A stretch of 64,000 nt of DNA from Lactiplantibacillus pentosus (GCF_003641185.1 NZ_CP032757.1:3472001-3536000), one strand, 5' to 3'; counted from the stretch's first letter, positions 18,020 through 27,166 are shown. Translations and numbers: made by a program. Notes: a model not told the origin generated them from the sequence alone.

Positions 18020-19420
18020 TTAATGACTCGTCTGTTGGACTGGTGCTTGTTTGTGGTGATTCGTACCAGCTGCTTCGATCTCTTCAAGTGAATGACCACG
18101 TGTTTCGGGAACACAGAAGCGAACGAATAACACCCCTAAGACACAGATGACACCGAAGACGGCAAAGACTGCTTCTTGTGACATTGAGGCTGTCATGATT
18201 GGGAATAATAACCCGACTGCCCATGAACCAATCCAGTTGAATGAAGAAGCTAAGCCTGATGCACGTCCCCGTACTGCGAGTGGGAAGACTTCCCCGACCA
18301 GTACCCAAGTCAGTGGTGCCCAAGTGAATGAGTAGAAAGCAACATAAATTGATAAGAAGACAACGATCATCATCGGACTAGCATTCGGTACCAGGCTATT
18401 GATAACGGCTGGTAAGAGGAATGACAAGGCCATGACTGATCCACCTAACATCAACAATGTCCGCCGATTGAATTTTTCAGCGATCCAGATGTAGAGCAGT
18501 GAGCCAAGAACCAAGAGAACTCCTTGAACGATGGGCCACATCAACGCTGAACTGGCGGCACTCCCTGTCGCTTTTTCGACGATCAGTGGAATGTAATAGA
18601 AGATCGCGTTCGCACCTTGGAATTGCTGGAAGGCAGCCACACCGACACCCGCAATCACAAGATAACGATATTTACCGTTAAATAAAGTTGACCAAGAGGT
18701 CTTTTCTAAGTTGCTGGCTTCAGTCTGAGCAGTTGCTTGAATCGCTTTGACTTCAGCATCGACTTCATCTGGTTTACGAACAAAGGATAAGACTTGCCGT
18801 GCTTCATCCAAACGATCCGCTTTGATCAAGAACCGTGGTGATTCTGGCAGCTTCACAACACCGAGAAACAGAATAATTGCTGGAACCGCTGCCAATCCAA
18901 GCATCAAACGCCAGGATAAATATTCTGGTAAATCCTTTAAGACGTAATCGACAATGTAAGAAATCAGCATCCCAGAAACAATCATCGTTTGGTTGATCCC
19001 AGACAGGCTCCCACGTAATCGTGCTGGCGCCATTTCTGACATATATGCAGGAACCAGGGCAGATGCCGCACCCACTGCAAGTCCTAAGAAAATCCGCATA
19101 CCAATCAAATAGTAGGTCCCGTTATTTGGTGAAAACCCACAAAGAATCGAACCGATTGCGAAGATCAATGACGACATCAGAATCATGCGCCGCCGTCCCA
19201 ATCTATCAGCAAGCTGGCCCGCAATCGCAGCCCCAAAAATCGCACCGAACATCACTGCTGAGGTTACCCAGCCAACCAGAGTCGCGTTGGTCAATCCCCA
19301 GTCAGTCTTCAAAAATGGTAAGGCCCCGGTCATCACACCAATGTCATAACCAAAGAGAATGCCACCAAACGAACCAAAGAAGAAAATAAATTTACTTGAG
19401 ACTTTTTTCTGCTTATCCAA
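18020..19420 (-). CDS. araT: MFS sugar porter, probable L-arabinose/H+ symporter
   Basis: This 466-residue, 12-segment sugar porter of the AraE/XylE type shows GRRRMILMSSLIFAIGS, RIFLGLAVGAASALVP, PESPRFLIK, and the C-terminal PETRGHSLEEIE. The start is taken as TTG at 19420 because GAGGAGG lies directly upstream; a longer frame to 19483 would swallow that ribosome site. As first gene of the ara operon behind two AraR-like boxes and a cre it is the likely arabinose importer. The family is certain and the substrate is inferred from context. Confidence 0.9.
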   Translation of the reverse strand: MDKQKKVSSKFIFFFGSFGGILFGYDIGVMTGALPFLKTDWGLTNATLVGWVTSAVMFGAIFGAAIAGQLADRLGRRRMILMSSLIFAIGSILCGFSPNNGTYYLIGMRIFLGLAVGAASALVPAYMSEMAPARLRGSLSGINQTMIVSGMLISYIVDYVLKDLPEYLSWRLMLGLAAVPAIILFLGVVKLPESPRFLIKADRLDEARQVLSFVRKPDEVDAEVKAIQATAQTEASNLEKTSWSTLFNGKYRYLVIAGVGVAAFQQFQGANAIFYYIPLIVEKATGSAASSALMWPIVQGVLLVLGSLLYIWIAEKFNRRTLLMLGGSVMALSFLLPAVINSLVPNASPMMIVVFLSIYVAFYSFTWAPLTWVLVGEVFPLAVRGRASGLASSFNWIGSWAVGLLFPIMTASMSQEAVFAVFGVICVLGVLFVRFCVPETRGHSLEEIEAAGTNHHKQAPVQQTSH

Positions 19421-19532
19421 AGTTGTTCCTCCTCGTATATGGATTTGTTGAATAATTGCAAATGATTTAGAAAGCCCTTTCAATTACGTGTTAAATATAA
19501 TCAGCGTCGGTCGCTGATTAATGACTAATATT

Positions 19533-19546
19533 TAAAAACGCTTTCA
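19533..19546 (-). promoter_or_regulatory. cre site (CcpA) in the ara promoter region
   Basis: TAAAAACGCTTTCA matches the cre consensus at 13 of 14 positions. It lies downstream of the AraR boxes in the 5' leader of the ara operon. Confidence 0.7.
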
Positions 19547-19571
19547 TTTTCGAACAACTACAGTCTAATAT

Positions 19572-19616
19572 ATTTATCCGTATAAATCAACAACAAATTA
19601 ATTTATTCGTATGAAT
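19572..19616. promoter_or_regulatory. two AraR-like operator boxes
   Basis: ATTTATCCGTATAAAT (19572-19587) and ATTTATTCGTATGAAT (19601-19616) are near-palindromes 29 bp apart, about three helical turns. They resemble AraR operators, which have an ATTTGTACGTACAAAT-like core. A third copy lies upstream of araR. Confidence 0.7.
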
Positions 19617-19673
19617 AGCAAGCTTAACCCTATTGTTACCAGTATTTTTCGCTCATTATTTTTTTAACGTACG

Positions 19674-19711
19674 AAAAAATCGCCTTAATCATAAGTTGAT
19701 TAAGACGATTA
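19674..19711 (-). terminator. araR terminator
   Basis: On the minus strand, AATCGTCTTAATCA pairs with TGATTAAGGCGATT and is followed by T6. It lies 17 bp beyond the araR stop and insulates araR from the ara operon. Confidence 0.85.
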
Positions 19712-19728
19712 GCTGATCGTTTATCCAG

Positions 19729-20805
19729 TTAGTTTAAATCGGCGACCGAGTCACGAACAATTAATTGCGGATCATATTTGATCGACTCGACCGGTTGCTT
19801 GTTCAATAGGCGTAGCATCTGCTTACCCGTATCTTCTCCCATTGTCGTCTTCTCGTGGTTCATGGTTGTAATGCCAGGACTCATATATTGAGACATGTGA
19901 TAGTCATCAAATCCCACGATTGAAATATCTGCTGGCAACTTTAGCCCGCGACCTTTGAGATAGTCCATTACGCGAATCGCTAATTGATCATTGTAACAAG
20001 CGATTGCAGTCGGCCTGGACGGATTTTGCAAATAAGCATCCAAGCGTTGGGCGAGCTTATCAAAATCGTCACCGGACTGATACATTAAGATATTGCTTTT
20101 ATATGAAATCTCGGGCTGCTCCTGATAGGCCTTAACAAAACCATTCATCCGGTGCACGCCTTGAATATCATCCACCTGAAAGATGCCCAGAATACTCTCA
20201 TGCCCCATCTCAAACAGGTATTCGATCATGCGCTGTTCAGCATCCTGGTCATTGGTCGTGATCGCCTGAAAATCTAAGTTAGGATAGCTAGCATTAATAA
20301 AGAGTACCGGGATGCCATCATCCTTGATCTCCTGATACAGATCCATATTCGGATTATCCAGCGCACTCTGAGTTGGCTCGATAATTAAGCCAGCAACGTT
20401 ACTATTCAGCATATTGATCAGATTTTTGCGTTCACGTTGATGATTATTATGAGTATTACCCAGCAATAGCGAATAACCGCCATCTGAAATCACTTGGTCA
20501 ATCCCATAAATAATTTGTGGGAAAATGTAATCAGCCACGTGGGTCGCAATCACACCAATGATCTTGCTGTTGTTGTCTGTGGACCAGTCTTTCCGCCAGT
20601 CTTGAACAAACATCCCACCACCTTGGATTCGGTAAATATAGTGTTCCGTCTCAAGATCACCGACAGCCCGCCGAATCGTGTATCGCGATACTGAAAAACG
20701 CGCCATCAACTCTGACTCTGTTGGCAGCTTTTCATCGATGGCATATTCGCCTGCTAGAATTGCCTCGCGCAAGGAATCCTTAACTTTTTGATATTTATTT
20801 TCCAT
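19729..20805 (-). CDS. araR: AraR-type repressor (GntR HTH plus LacI-like sensor)
   Basis: This 358-residue chimera has a GntR winged helix at residues ~5-70 (YQKVKDSLREAILAGEY, PTESELMARFSVSRYTIRRA) and a periplasmic-binding-like effector domain from ~80 (IIGVIATHVADYIFPQIIYG ... SIVGFDDYHMSQYMSPGIT). That is the architecture of AraR, which releases DNA on binding L-arabinose. It lies directly upstream of the ara operon on the same strand, with its own terminator, and has an AraR-like box over its own predicted promoter. Confidence 0.93.
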   Translation of the reverse strand: MENKYQKVKDSLREAILAGEYAIDEKLPTESELMARFSVSRYTIRRAVGDLETEHYIYRIQGGGMFVQDWRKDWSTDNNSKIIGVIATHVADYIFPQIIYGIDQVISDGGYSLLLGNTHNNHQRERKNLINMLNSNVAGLIIEPTQSALDNPNMDLYQEIKDDGIPVLFINASYPNLDFQAITTNDQDAEQRMIEYLFEMGHESILGIFQVDDIQGVHRMNGFVKAYQEQPEISYKSNILMYQSGDDFDKLAQRLDAYLQNPSRPTAIACYNDQLAIRVMDYLKGRGLKLPADISIVGFDDYHMSQYMSPGITTMNHEKTTMGEDTGKQMLRLLNKQPVESIKYDPQLIVRDSVADLN

Positions 20806-21336
20806 GTTTCTTCTTCACCCGTATTACTATCGATCTCCCGCTAATAGTAATTGCTTTCTTACCACATTGTCACGCACTGCGGCTAAAAATACGCTTAATG
20901 GCACTTCTAAACCATCAGTTGTGACTGTTATATCTCATATTCCATTATAACAAAAGCCACTAATGATATGCTTAGTTTCATCAGCATTCATTCAAGTCGA
21001 GCGGTGAATTCATGGAATAAGTAAAGCGCTTTTTTAATTTATCAGTATAAATTATAAACAGTTAATTTCATCCTGATAATCAGACGCTATAATCTGAAAT
21101 CAACAATCATCCATATTCCCAGCCATCATCTTCACCACTGACTACTTCTTAACTGACAGCTAGCCCCTAAGACTAACTTTCGATTTCATCCCAAGATTGT
21201 ACGTGCTCTAATTCAAAAACTTTCTCATGGAGATGGCCATTTCACCCCCAATATTGAGCATCATTGATCATTCCTATTCCACTCAAACTATGCTATTGTA
21301 GCGTTAGCATAAGAGAAATATGATAGGAGTTCAATC
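20806..21336. promoter_or_regulatory. non-coding region between araR and the RpiR gene
   Basis: This 531-bp gap holds the predicted araR promoter near 21051-21079 on the minus strand (-35 TTATCA, 17-bp spacer, -10 TATAAT), implying a long araR leader of roughly 230 nt. It also has a cre-like AAAGCGCTTT at 21022-21031. The rest shows no convincing gene or structure; the rightmost 80 bp should carry the RpiR promoter. Confidence 0.5.
21037..21052. promoter_or_regulatory. AraR-like operator over the araR promoter
   Basis: ATTTATCAGTATAAAT differs by two bases from the box at 19572-19587. It overlaps the -10/start region of the predicted araR promoter, which suggests autoregulation. Confidence 0.6.
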
Positions 21337-22158
21337 ATGAGTATCGTAAACGCAGTTGAAGAAGCTTACTCCTCGCTTTCACGGCAAGAACGCAAGGTGG
21401 CCTTAAAAGTCATTCAGGAACCGAAACAAGTTCAAAAAATGACCATCTCGAGCCTCGCTAAGGACGCTGATGTGAGTAATGCGACGATCACCCGCTTTGT
21501 GAAGAAAATGGGGTGTGAGAGTTTCTATGCCTTTAAAATCTTGCTAGCAGAAAGTCCTAGCAATCCAGTCGCGACGGTCAGCACTCAGGACACTGTTGCA
21601 GATCAAGTCTATAGTTATTATCAAAAAATTCTCAGTGGGACCCGTGAGCGGCTTGATTCTGACAACCTTCACGCTGCCGTCGATTTAATCTCCAAGGCGC
21701 GACGGGTTTATCTGTATGGCTTAGGCAGCTCAGGCTATACGGCTCAAGAGATGACCCAACGTCTGATTCGGATGGGCATCGCCGCCTTTTCGATGACGGA
21801 CACCCATATCATGTACATTAGTGGTGGTATCATGCAACCCGGCGATGTGATCTTAGCCATCTCACTTACTGGCGCCACGATCGAAGTGAATAGCTCAGTC
21901 GCATTAGCGAAGAAGAAACACGCGCAGGTCATCGCCATTACTTCCGATGAGCAAAGCCGGTTGGCCGAACTCAGTGACCTCACTTTGCTAGTAAAAAACA
22001 GCAAATTTGTGAACAACTCGCGCTTTGTTAACTCCCAATTTGCCATTACCTATGAATTGGATATCATTGCCGCAATGCTGCTGGAGAACGCCCAGTACCG
22101 CGACCAAATGAACCATACGATTGATTTGATTACGGATAATAAATTCGGTAAACACTAA
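21337..22158 (+). CDS. RpiR/MurR-family regulator, probable sialic acid (nan) regulator
   Basis: This 273-residue protein has an N-terminal RpiR helix-turn-helix (SSLAKDADVSNATITRFVKKMG, residues ~36-57) and a C-terminal SIS phosphosugar-binding domain (ARRVYLYGLGSSGYTAQEMT near 125-145, and AISLTGATIEV). The ATG follows AGGAG. RpiR proteins in firmicute nan clusters sense sialic acid intermediates such as ManNAc-6-P, and this gene lies beside nan-type genes. It is transcribed convergently to the esterase/symporter operon. The nan assignment is inference. Confidence 0.88.
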   Translation: MSIVNAVEEAYSSLSRQERKVALKVIQEPKQVQKMTISSLAKDADVSNATITRFVKKMGCESFYAFKILLAESPSNPVATVSTQDTVADQVYSYYQKILSGTRERLDSDNLHAAVDLISKARRVYLYGLGSSGYTAQEMTQRLIRMGIAAFSMTDTHIMYISGGIMQPGDVILAISLTGATIEVNSSVALAKKKHAQVIAITSDEQSRLAELSDLTLLVKNSKFVNNSRFVNSQFAITYELDIIAAMLLENAQYRDQMNHTIDLITDNKFGKH

Positions 22159-22187
22159 AAATGAGCCGCCGTTAAGGGGCTCATTTT
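22157..22187. terminator. terminator between RpiR gene and YueI paralogue 2
   Basis: AAAATGAGCC pairs with GGCTCATTTT around an 11-nt loop, and A and T runs let it work for both converging transcripts. Confidence 0.8.
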
Positions 22188-22189
22188 GA

Positions 22190-22597
22190 TTACGGTTGGA
22201 CAATTTTAGGACACCGTTGTTGTGCATCAATTGTTTCTCGATCAATAGCATGATCCGTACATAATATGATGGCACTACTGCTGGCAGTGTGATGATAAAA
22301 CTGACTATTCTTGATTGCAAAGCGGACTTGTTGCTGATTGGCTAATCGAATATAGCGTCCCATAACATCCATATCTAGTTGTCCGTGCAGTAACAATTGA
22401 TAGGTAATTGGATTTTTAAATAGCGCTATCAGTGCTGGGGTAAAATCATAGCGTAGCGCTTGCTCAAACGTTATGCGCAGTTCAATTCGTTCATGGAATG
22501 TTCCCAGATAGCGGTGCTGTTCATCTGGATTCAAGACTGGTAGGCCGAACATCGCATTTTGAAGACGGGCATCTAAGTCATTTTGCTCACGTTGCAT
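22190..22597 (-). CDS. YueI-family (DUF1694) protein, paralogue 2
   Basis: This 135-residue protein is clearly related to those at 13071-13469 and 34070-34471. It has FGLPVLNPDEQHRYLGTF, LHGQLDMDVMGRYIRLAN, FAIKNSQFY and AIILCTDHAIDRE. The ATG follows GGTGAG and lies 12 bp after the stop of the esterase gene, so it is probably the last gene of the sialic acid transport/esterase operon. Function unknown; the repeated placement at the end of sugar operons is discussed in the findings. Confidence 0.8.
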   Translation of the reverse strand: MQREQNDLDARLQNAMFGLPVLNPDEQHRYLGTFHERIELRITFEQALRYDFTPALIALFKNPITYQLLLHGQLDMDVMGRYIRLANQQQVRFAIKNSQFYHHTASSSAIILCTDHAIDRETIDAQQRCPKIVQP

Positions 22598-22609
22598 CTA
22601 CTCACCTAC

Positions 22610-23446
22610 TTACTTCAGATCGACATGTGTTAAGCCAAGCATCTCACTCAGCCAACTCAAGACTAACGGTACCCATTCTGCAGCTCGGACTTCAATATCT
22701 TCTGGATAATTGTAGCGACTCGTCTCTACCGTACTCAAACACAGCCCGTGTTTACCATGCGTGAAAGTATGAATCTCGTAATCAACGCCGTGCTGCGCTA
22801 GAGCAGATGCATACAGCAGACTATTATATGGCGGGACAACTGCATCCGCACACGTATTCCAAATAAAAGTTGGCGGAGTCGCTGCCGTCACTAATTTTTG
22901 AGTCGCCCAATAGCGCTCATTTGGACTAATCTTAACTGCCTCATCCCGAGTCGCTGGAAACCCGGCCGCCAAGTCAATGACCGGATAGCCCAAGACTTGC
23001 AACGCTGAGGTTAGCGATTCCGAGCCAAACCCGTGCTCCTGTAGATAGGATTCATCTTTACCGAACGCGTTAGTTAATGCCGCAACGTGTGCCCCGGCTG
23101 AAAAGCCCATGAGGATTATTTTGTGAGCATCGCCATAATGCTTAGGGCCTTGATCTTGGGCATATTGTAAGGCCGTCAGACCAACGTCAATCGCATTGGG
23201 ATAAATCGGGCCACGATCCAACAAATTATAATCGACGACTACAGTCTGATACCCTTGGGCACTAAATGCTAGCGCAATTGGTTCCGCTTCTCGTTCAGTC
23301 ATCTGAACAAAGCCACTACCGGGGAATATTAAAATGATGGGCCACTGACGCGGATCAGCATCTTCTTTTAATTGTGCTTTCCAATAGCAAGTTAGCTTGA
23401 AGTCAAAGCCGCGGGGTGTCGCTAATGAGACTTGCTCATATTTCAT
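22610..23446 (-). CDS. alpha/beta hydrolase (acetyl-esterase-like), second of a tandem pair
   Basis: This 278-residue hydrolase has the nucleophile elbow GFSAGAHVA (residues ~127-135), an oxyanion segment LIFPGSGF, an acid loop TCADAVVPP and a C-terminal His in HGKHGLCLS. It belongs to the esterase/lipase group used to deacetylate sugars and xylan. The ATG at 23446 follows AGGAGGTG. It is a duplicate of the upstream 278-residue esterase (13 bp apart). In a nan cluster the pair could remove O-acetyl groups from sialic acids, but the substrate is not evident from sequence. Confidence 0.85.
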   Translation of the reverse strand: MKYEQVSLATPRGFDFKLTCYWKAQLKEDADPRQWPIILIFPGSGFVQMTEREAEPIALAFSAQGYQTVVVDYNLLDRGPIYPNAIDVGLTALQYAQDQGPKHYGDAHKIILMGFSAGAHVAALTNAFGKDESYLQEHGFGSESLTSALQVLGYPVIDLAAGFPATRDEAVKISPNERYWATQKLVTAATPPTFIWNTCADAVVPPYNSLLYASALAQHGVDYEIHTFTHGKHGLCLSTVETSRYNYPEDIEVRAAEWVPLVLSWLSEMLGLTHVDLK

Positions 23447-23459
23447 TTTGATACACCTC

Positions 23460-24296
23460 CTAAATTTCGGTTGGATTCTGACTGGCATACTGTGTACGAA
23501 GCCAGCGCAACATCATTGGAAACCAGTTCTGAACTTGAGGTGCCAAGTCTTCAGGATGGCAATATCGTGAATCTGCCAAATCACCGAAGGCCAATCCATG
23601 GACACCCGATGCATAAATATGACTCTCAAACGGAATGTCATGTTCAACTAATGCATTCAAGTATTGAATACTGTTAACGACCGGAACAAGTTCGTCAGTC
23701 CGTGTTGCCCAGATGAAAGTCGGCGGCGTTTGGGCAGTCACCAATCTCTGAGCATGCCAGTAAGTCTCATCCGTCGTAACCGCCATTAAATCCGCATGAT
23801 TAGTTGGAAAGCCCAGGGTCAAGTCAATCACTGGGTAACTGAGAACTTGTGCAAATGGCAGTATACTTTTAGACTTAAATCCATGCTGTTGTAAGAAGTC
23901 AGCACGAGCACCCAAGGCCGTCAGCACCGCAACTAAATGACCGCCGGCAGAAAATCCAACTGCAGTAATATGGTGCGGGTCAGCGTCCCACTCCTGAGCA
24001 TGTTGTTGCGCATAGCTCAAGGCGGTTAACCCAATCGTCGCCGCTGTCGGATAAAATGGCCCGTCCGCGGTTAAGTTGTACTTAACGACAATTGCCTGAT
24101 ATCCTTTGGCCAAGAACTTGAGCGCCACGGCTTCAACTTCACGTTCAGAATAACCGGCAAAGCCACCACCTGGAAATATCAAGGCCAGTGGCCACTGGCG
24201 TTCATCTGGAAATAACGTAAATTGGTCGCGCTGGTAACGCCACATGGTAAACGGCTCACCTTCTGGCGTGTGTAGCACCAATGTTTCAAGCTTCAT
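23460..24296 (-). CDS. alpha/beta hydrolase (acetyl-esterase-like), first of a tandem pair
   Basis: This 278-residue enzyme is paralogous to the next gene. It has LIFPGGGFAGYSEREVEAVA as oxyanion loop, GFSAGGHLVAV as Ser elbow, TRTDELVPVVNS with the acid, and GVHGLAFGD with the His. All three catalytic elements are present. There is no signal peptide, so it is cytoplasmic and must act on an imported or intracellular ester. It starts at ATG after AAAGGGGG, downstream of the sodium/solute symporter gene and an inverted repeat. Confidence 0.85.
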   Translation of the reverse strand: MKLETLVLHTPEGEPFTMWRYQRDQFTLFPDERQWPLALIFPGGGFAGYSEREVEAVALKFLAKGYQAIVVKYNLTADGPFYPTAATIGLTALSYAQQHAQEWDADPHHITAVGFSAGGHLVAVLTALGARADFLQQHGFKSKSILPFAQVLSYPVIDLTLGFPTNHADLMAVTTDETYWHAQRLVTAQTPPTFIWATRTDELVPVVNSIQYLNALVEHDIPFESHIYASGVHGLAFGDLADSRYCHPEDLAPQVQNWFPMMLRWLRTQYASQNPTEI

Positions 24297-24343
24297 GTAA
24301 TGACCCCCTTTTAAACTATCGATTTGTCAACAATACGAACCAT

Positions 24344-24385
24344 GAAGACTCGACTATCTCCCAACATTGAGATAATCGAGTCTTC
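24344..24385. repeat. hairpin between symporter and esterase genes
   Basis: GAAGACTCGACTATCTC pairs with GAGATAATCGAGTCTTC around an 8-nt loop. No T run follows on the minus strand, so it may be an mRNA processing or stabilising stem rather than a terminator. Confidence 0.6.
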
Positions 24386-24449
24386 GGCTTTAATAACTGT
24401 CAGTTAATGACATCAGAAATGAATTTCAAATAATGACGCATCCTACTGA

Positions 24450-25958
24450 CTACTGTTTTTTAGTGTAGGCTTCATTGATCGTTGATACTGTCAGACCAGT
24501 CACATCATGGTTATGGCTTGGGAATAACAAGCTGATAACGTAACTTAGAATGAAGGATGAGACAAACGCAACACAGGCAACCAACAATGAAGAGATATTC
24601 ATTGCTTGTACCCAGAATGATAATCCCACACTCAAGACTAATCCAGTTAAAACGCCGACCGTATTAGCGCGCTTAGTGAAGATCCCAACTGCAAAGATCC
24701 CAGCAATCGGAACACCGAAGATACCAGTAACCGATAAGAAGAGATTCCAAATCTGCGAAGCATTACCCATCAAGAGGTAAATGGCAACTGCAAGCCCTAA
24801 TAAACCTGCTAGAATAATAATGCCACGGGCCAATGTCACGTCATTACTGTTCTTGAACTTGTCGTTAAAGAACCGTTGTTTGAAGTCAGTAATCACACAT
24901 GACGAAATCGCGTTCAAACTTGAAGCAATTGTTGATTGAGCAGCCGCAAAGATTCCGGCAATCACTAACCCAGCAACCCCAGCTGGCATTTGCGTAATCA
25001 CAAAGTATGGCACAACAGCACTAGTGTTAAATCCGGCCGGTAAGCTGGCAGTATGTTGGTAGAAACTATATAAAATCGTGCCCATTCCGAAGAATAGCGG
25101 AATTGTGATCAGTGCTAGCCAACCATTGGTATACATCGACTTGTTCGTATCTTTGATCGTTGCAGTCGTCTGGTAACGTTGCACAACATCTTGACTACCA
25201 GTGTATTGATAGAGACTGTTGAAAATTTGACCAGCTAAGATCAATGGGACGAATTTGGATAAATCACCGATATTGAAATCATTACCAGAAATGAATTTGT
25301 GGTTCGTCACAACATCGTTGACGATCGTACCAAAACCACCTTTGATGTAGAAAATACCGAGTACACAGATCAACAAGGCACTACCAAGTAGTAAGAAACC
25401 TTGAATAACATCGCTCCAGATAACCCCTTCAATCCCACCTAAGAAGGTGTATAGGATACATAAACCACCAACGACGATGGCAATCAAAATTGGATTGATA
25501 TTTGAAACCGAGGTAATTGCAATAATTGGCAGATAAATCACAATCGCCACACGACTAATATGATACAGAACGAATAACAAACTACTGATGGCCCGCATTA
25601 CTGGGCTAAAGCGTTCTTCCAAATATTCATACGCCGTCGTCACCTTCAACTTACGGAAGAACGGAATATAGAACTTAATTAAGATAGGAATAATGATTAA
25701 AATTGAAAAACTTCCGATAGCGTACGCCCAATCACTTAAAAAGGCTTGTTCAGGCGTCGACATAAATGTAATCGCACTTAACGTTGTTGCATAAATACTG
25801 AACCCGGCTGCCCATGCTGGAATATGTCCTTCCGCTTTAAAGAACGAATCCGTATTTTTACTAGCTTTTCTAGTAAAATACGCGCCAACACCCAGCATTG
25901 CTAATAAATAAGCTCCTAACACAATCCAATTTAGAGCTCCAAATCCAACTTTACTCAT
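24450..25958 (-). CDS. sodium:solute symporter (SSS family), probable sialic acid transporter
   Basis: This 502-residue protein with ~13 hydrophobic segments carries SSS hallmarks: IPAWAAGFSIYATTLSAITFM near residues 46-66 and the GIEGVIWSDVIQGF block near residue 180. SSS carriers import sugars, amino sugars or sialic acid with Na+. Its start overlaps the stop of the upstream cation/H+ antiporter (ATGA), so the two are translationally coupled. Proximity to nanA, nanE, a ROK kinase and an RpiR regulator makes N-acetylneuraminate the leading substrate guess. Confidence 0.85.
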   Translation of the reverse strand: MSKVGFGALNWIVLGAYLLAMLGVGAYFTRKASKNTDSFFKAEGHIPAWAAGFSIYATTLSAITFMSTPEQAFLSDWAYAIGSFSILIIIPILIKFYIPFFRKLKVTTAYEYLEERFSPVMRAISSLLFVLYHISRVAIVIYLPIIAITSVSNINPILIAIVVGGLCILYTFLGGIEGVIWSDVIQGFLLLGSALLICVLGIFYIKGGFGTIVNDVVTNHKFISGNDFNIGDLSKFVPLILAGQIFNSLYQYTGSQDVVQRYQTTATIKDTNKSMYTNGWLALITIPLFFGMGTILYSFYQHTASLPAGFNTSAVVPYFVITQMPAGVAGLVIAGIFAAAQSTIASSLNAISSCVITDFKQRFFNDKFKNSNDVTLARGIIILAGLLGLAVAIYLLMGNASQIWNLFLSVTGIFGVPIAGIFAVGIFTKRANTVGVLTGLVLSVGLSFWVQAMNISSLLVACVAFVSSFILSYVISLLFPSHNHDVTGLTVSTINEAYTKKQ

Positions 25959-27151
25959 GATTTCGCCTCACTTGTTTTATTTAATTGAATCCCCGATACC
26001 ACACGCTTACCACGTTGAATGAATACTTTGAGCATTGACGGTGCAATGAGCGTTGCCATGACGGTTACCACAATCATTGCCGTGTAATGGTTATGGTCAA
26101 TCAGACCAGCAGAGACGGCAACATTCGCAACAACCAATGCCATCTCACCACGTGAAACCATTCCAGCCCCGACAATATTGGCTTCATTCCATGTCAATCC
26201 AAATAATTTGCCCCCGATTGCACCACCAATTTGTTTCCCTAAGATGGCAACAAATAGCAATAATCCAATAAATAGAAGATCATTTTGCATGCCCTTAAAT
26301 GTAATTTCGAGTCCGATACTTACAAAAAACACTGGAATAAAAACGGCATAACCAATCGGTTCAATCTTAGCGGCCAATTGTTCCTTAAAGTTAGTTTCTG
26401 AAATTGCAAGCCCCGCAATATAGGCCCCTAACACGTCACTCATTCCCATTTCAACTGCTAAGAATGCAAACCCAAAGCAAAGGATCAACGCGCCCGTCGT
26501 CACATTCTCAGAAGATTGAATTTTGCTAGCTATCTTTAGAAAGACTGGAACGAGCCACTTAGCCAATGCGATCGCGATCACAAAGAACAACACTTTGGGG
26601 ACGACCATGCCAATAATCGATGAATTTTGCGTACTGGCAGTGCCAAACAAACTCGTACTGATTCCCAATAAGACGACGCAGATAATATCATCCGCAACCG
26701 CAGCGCCTAAAATGATGGCTCCTTCACGTGTGTTTAGGTACGACATTTCCTTAAGTACTTGTACGGTGATGCTGACCGAAGTGGCACTCAGAATTAGTCC
26801 CAAGAAAAGCGCCGTTTTTAACGAGAAATCGAACATGCCCACACACAGGAGAACGGCTGCCGCAGTTAGGAAAATTACACCTAATGTTGCAACGGTCAAT
26901 GCGGGTTTCCAGTAATGGAATAATTGTTTTAAATCCCCCTCAAGTCCCGCAATAAACATCAGAATAATGACACCGATTTCTGCAAAATAATGAATAAACG
27001 TGCCATACGTCAATATATGAAAGACGGCTGGTCCGGCTAATACACCAACCAACAATTCACCAATCACAGTTGGTAATTTAAATCTATTAGCCAGATGTGC
27101 GCCCAACTTGGTCAGCACTAAAATTAAAACCAATTGCAAAAGATAATTCAT
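25955..27151 (-). CDS. CPA2-type Na+(K+)/H+ antiporter
   Basis: This 398-residue integral membrane protein has about 12 segments and monovalent cation/proton antiporter-2 features: KLPTVIGELLVGVLAGPAVF at residues ~27-46, GVIILMFIAGLEGDL, and GAAVADDIICVVLLGI with the two membrane Asp residues used in ion binding. It overlaps the Na+-symporter gene by 4 bp. Export of Na+ in exchange for H+ would sustain the gradient that drives the symporter, which is an unusual genetic pairing. Ion specificity is not certain. Confidence 0.87.
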   Translation of the reverse strand: MNYLLQLVLILVLTKLGAHLANRFKLPTVIGELLVGVLAGPAVFHILTYGTFIHYFAEIGVIILMFIAGLEGDLKQLFHYWKPALTVATLGVIFLTAAAVLLCVGMFDFSLKTALFLGLILSATSVSITVQVLKEMSYLNTREGAIILGAAVADDIICVVLLGISTSLFGTASTQNSSIIGMVVPKVLFFVIAIALAKWLVPVFLKIASKIQSSENVTTGALILCFGFAFLAVEMGMSDVLGAYIAGLAISETNFKEQLAAKIEPIGYAVFIPVFFVSIGLEITFKGMQNDLLFIGLLLFVAILGKQIGGAIGGKLFGLTWNEANIVGAGMVSRGEMALVVANVAVSAGLIDHNHYTAMIVVTVMATLIAPSMLKVFIQRGKRVVSGIQLNKTSEAKS

Positions 27152-27166
27152 ATTGATTGAACCTCG

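Larger units (their letters stand above)
19421..19728 (-). promoter_or_regulatory. ara operon control region
   Basis: The 308-bp gap between araR and the transporter carries the araR terminator (19674-19711), two AraR-like boxes, a cre, and a small ATCAGCG...CGCTGAT dyad at 19500-19518 in the transporter leader. A plausible -10 (TATATT or TATTAG) lies just downstream of the box at 19572-19587, so repressor there would cover the promoter. Confidence 0.7.

Noticed and set aside
26523..26915. 130-codon plus-strand frame inside the antiporter gene
   Set aside because: Antisense shadow of a well-supported membrane protein.
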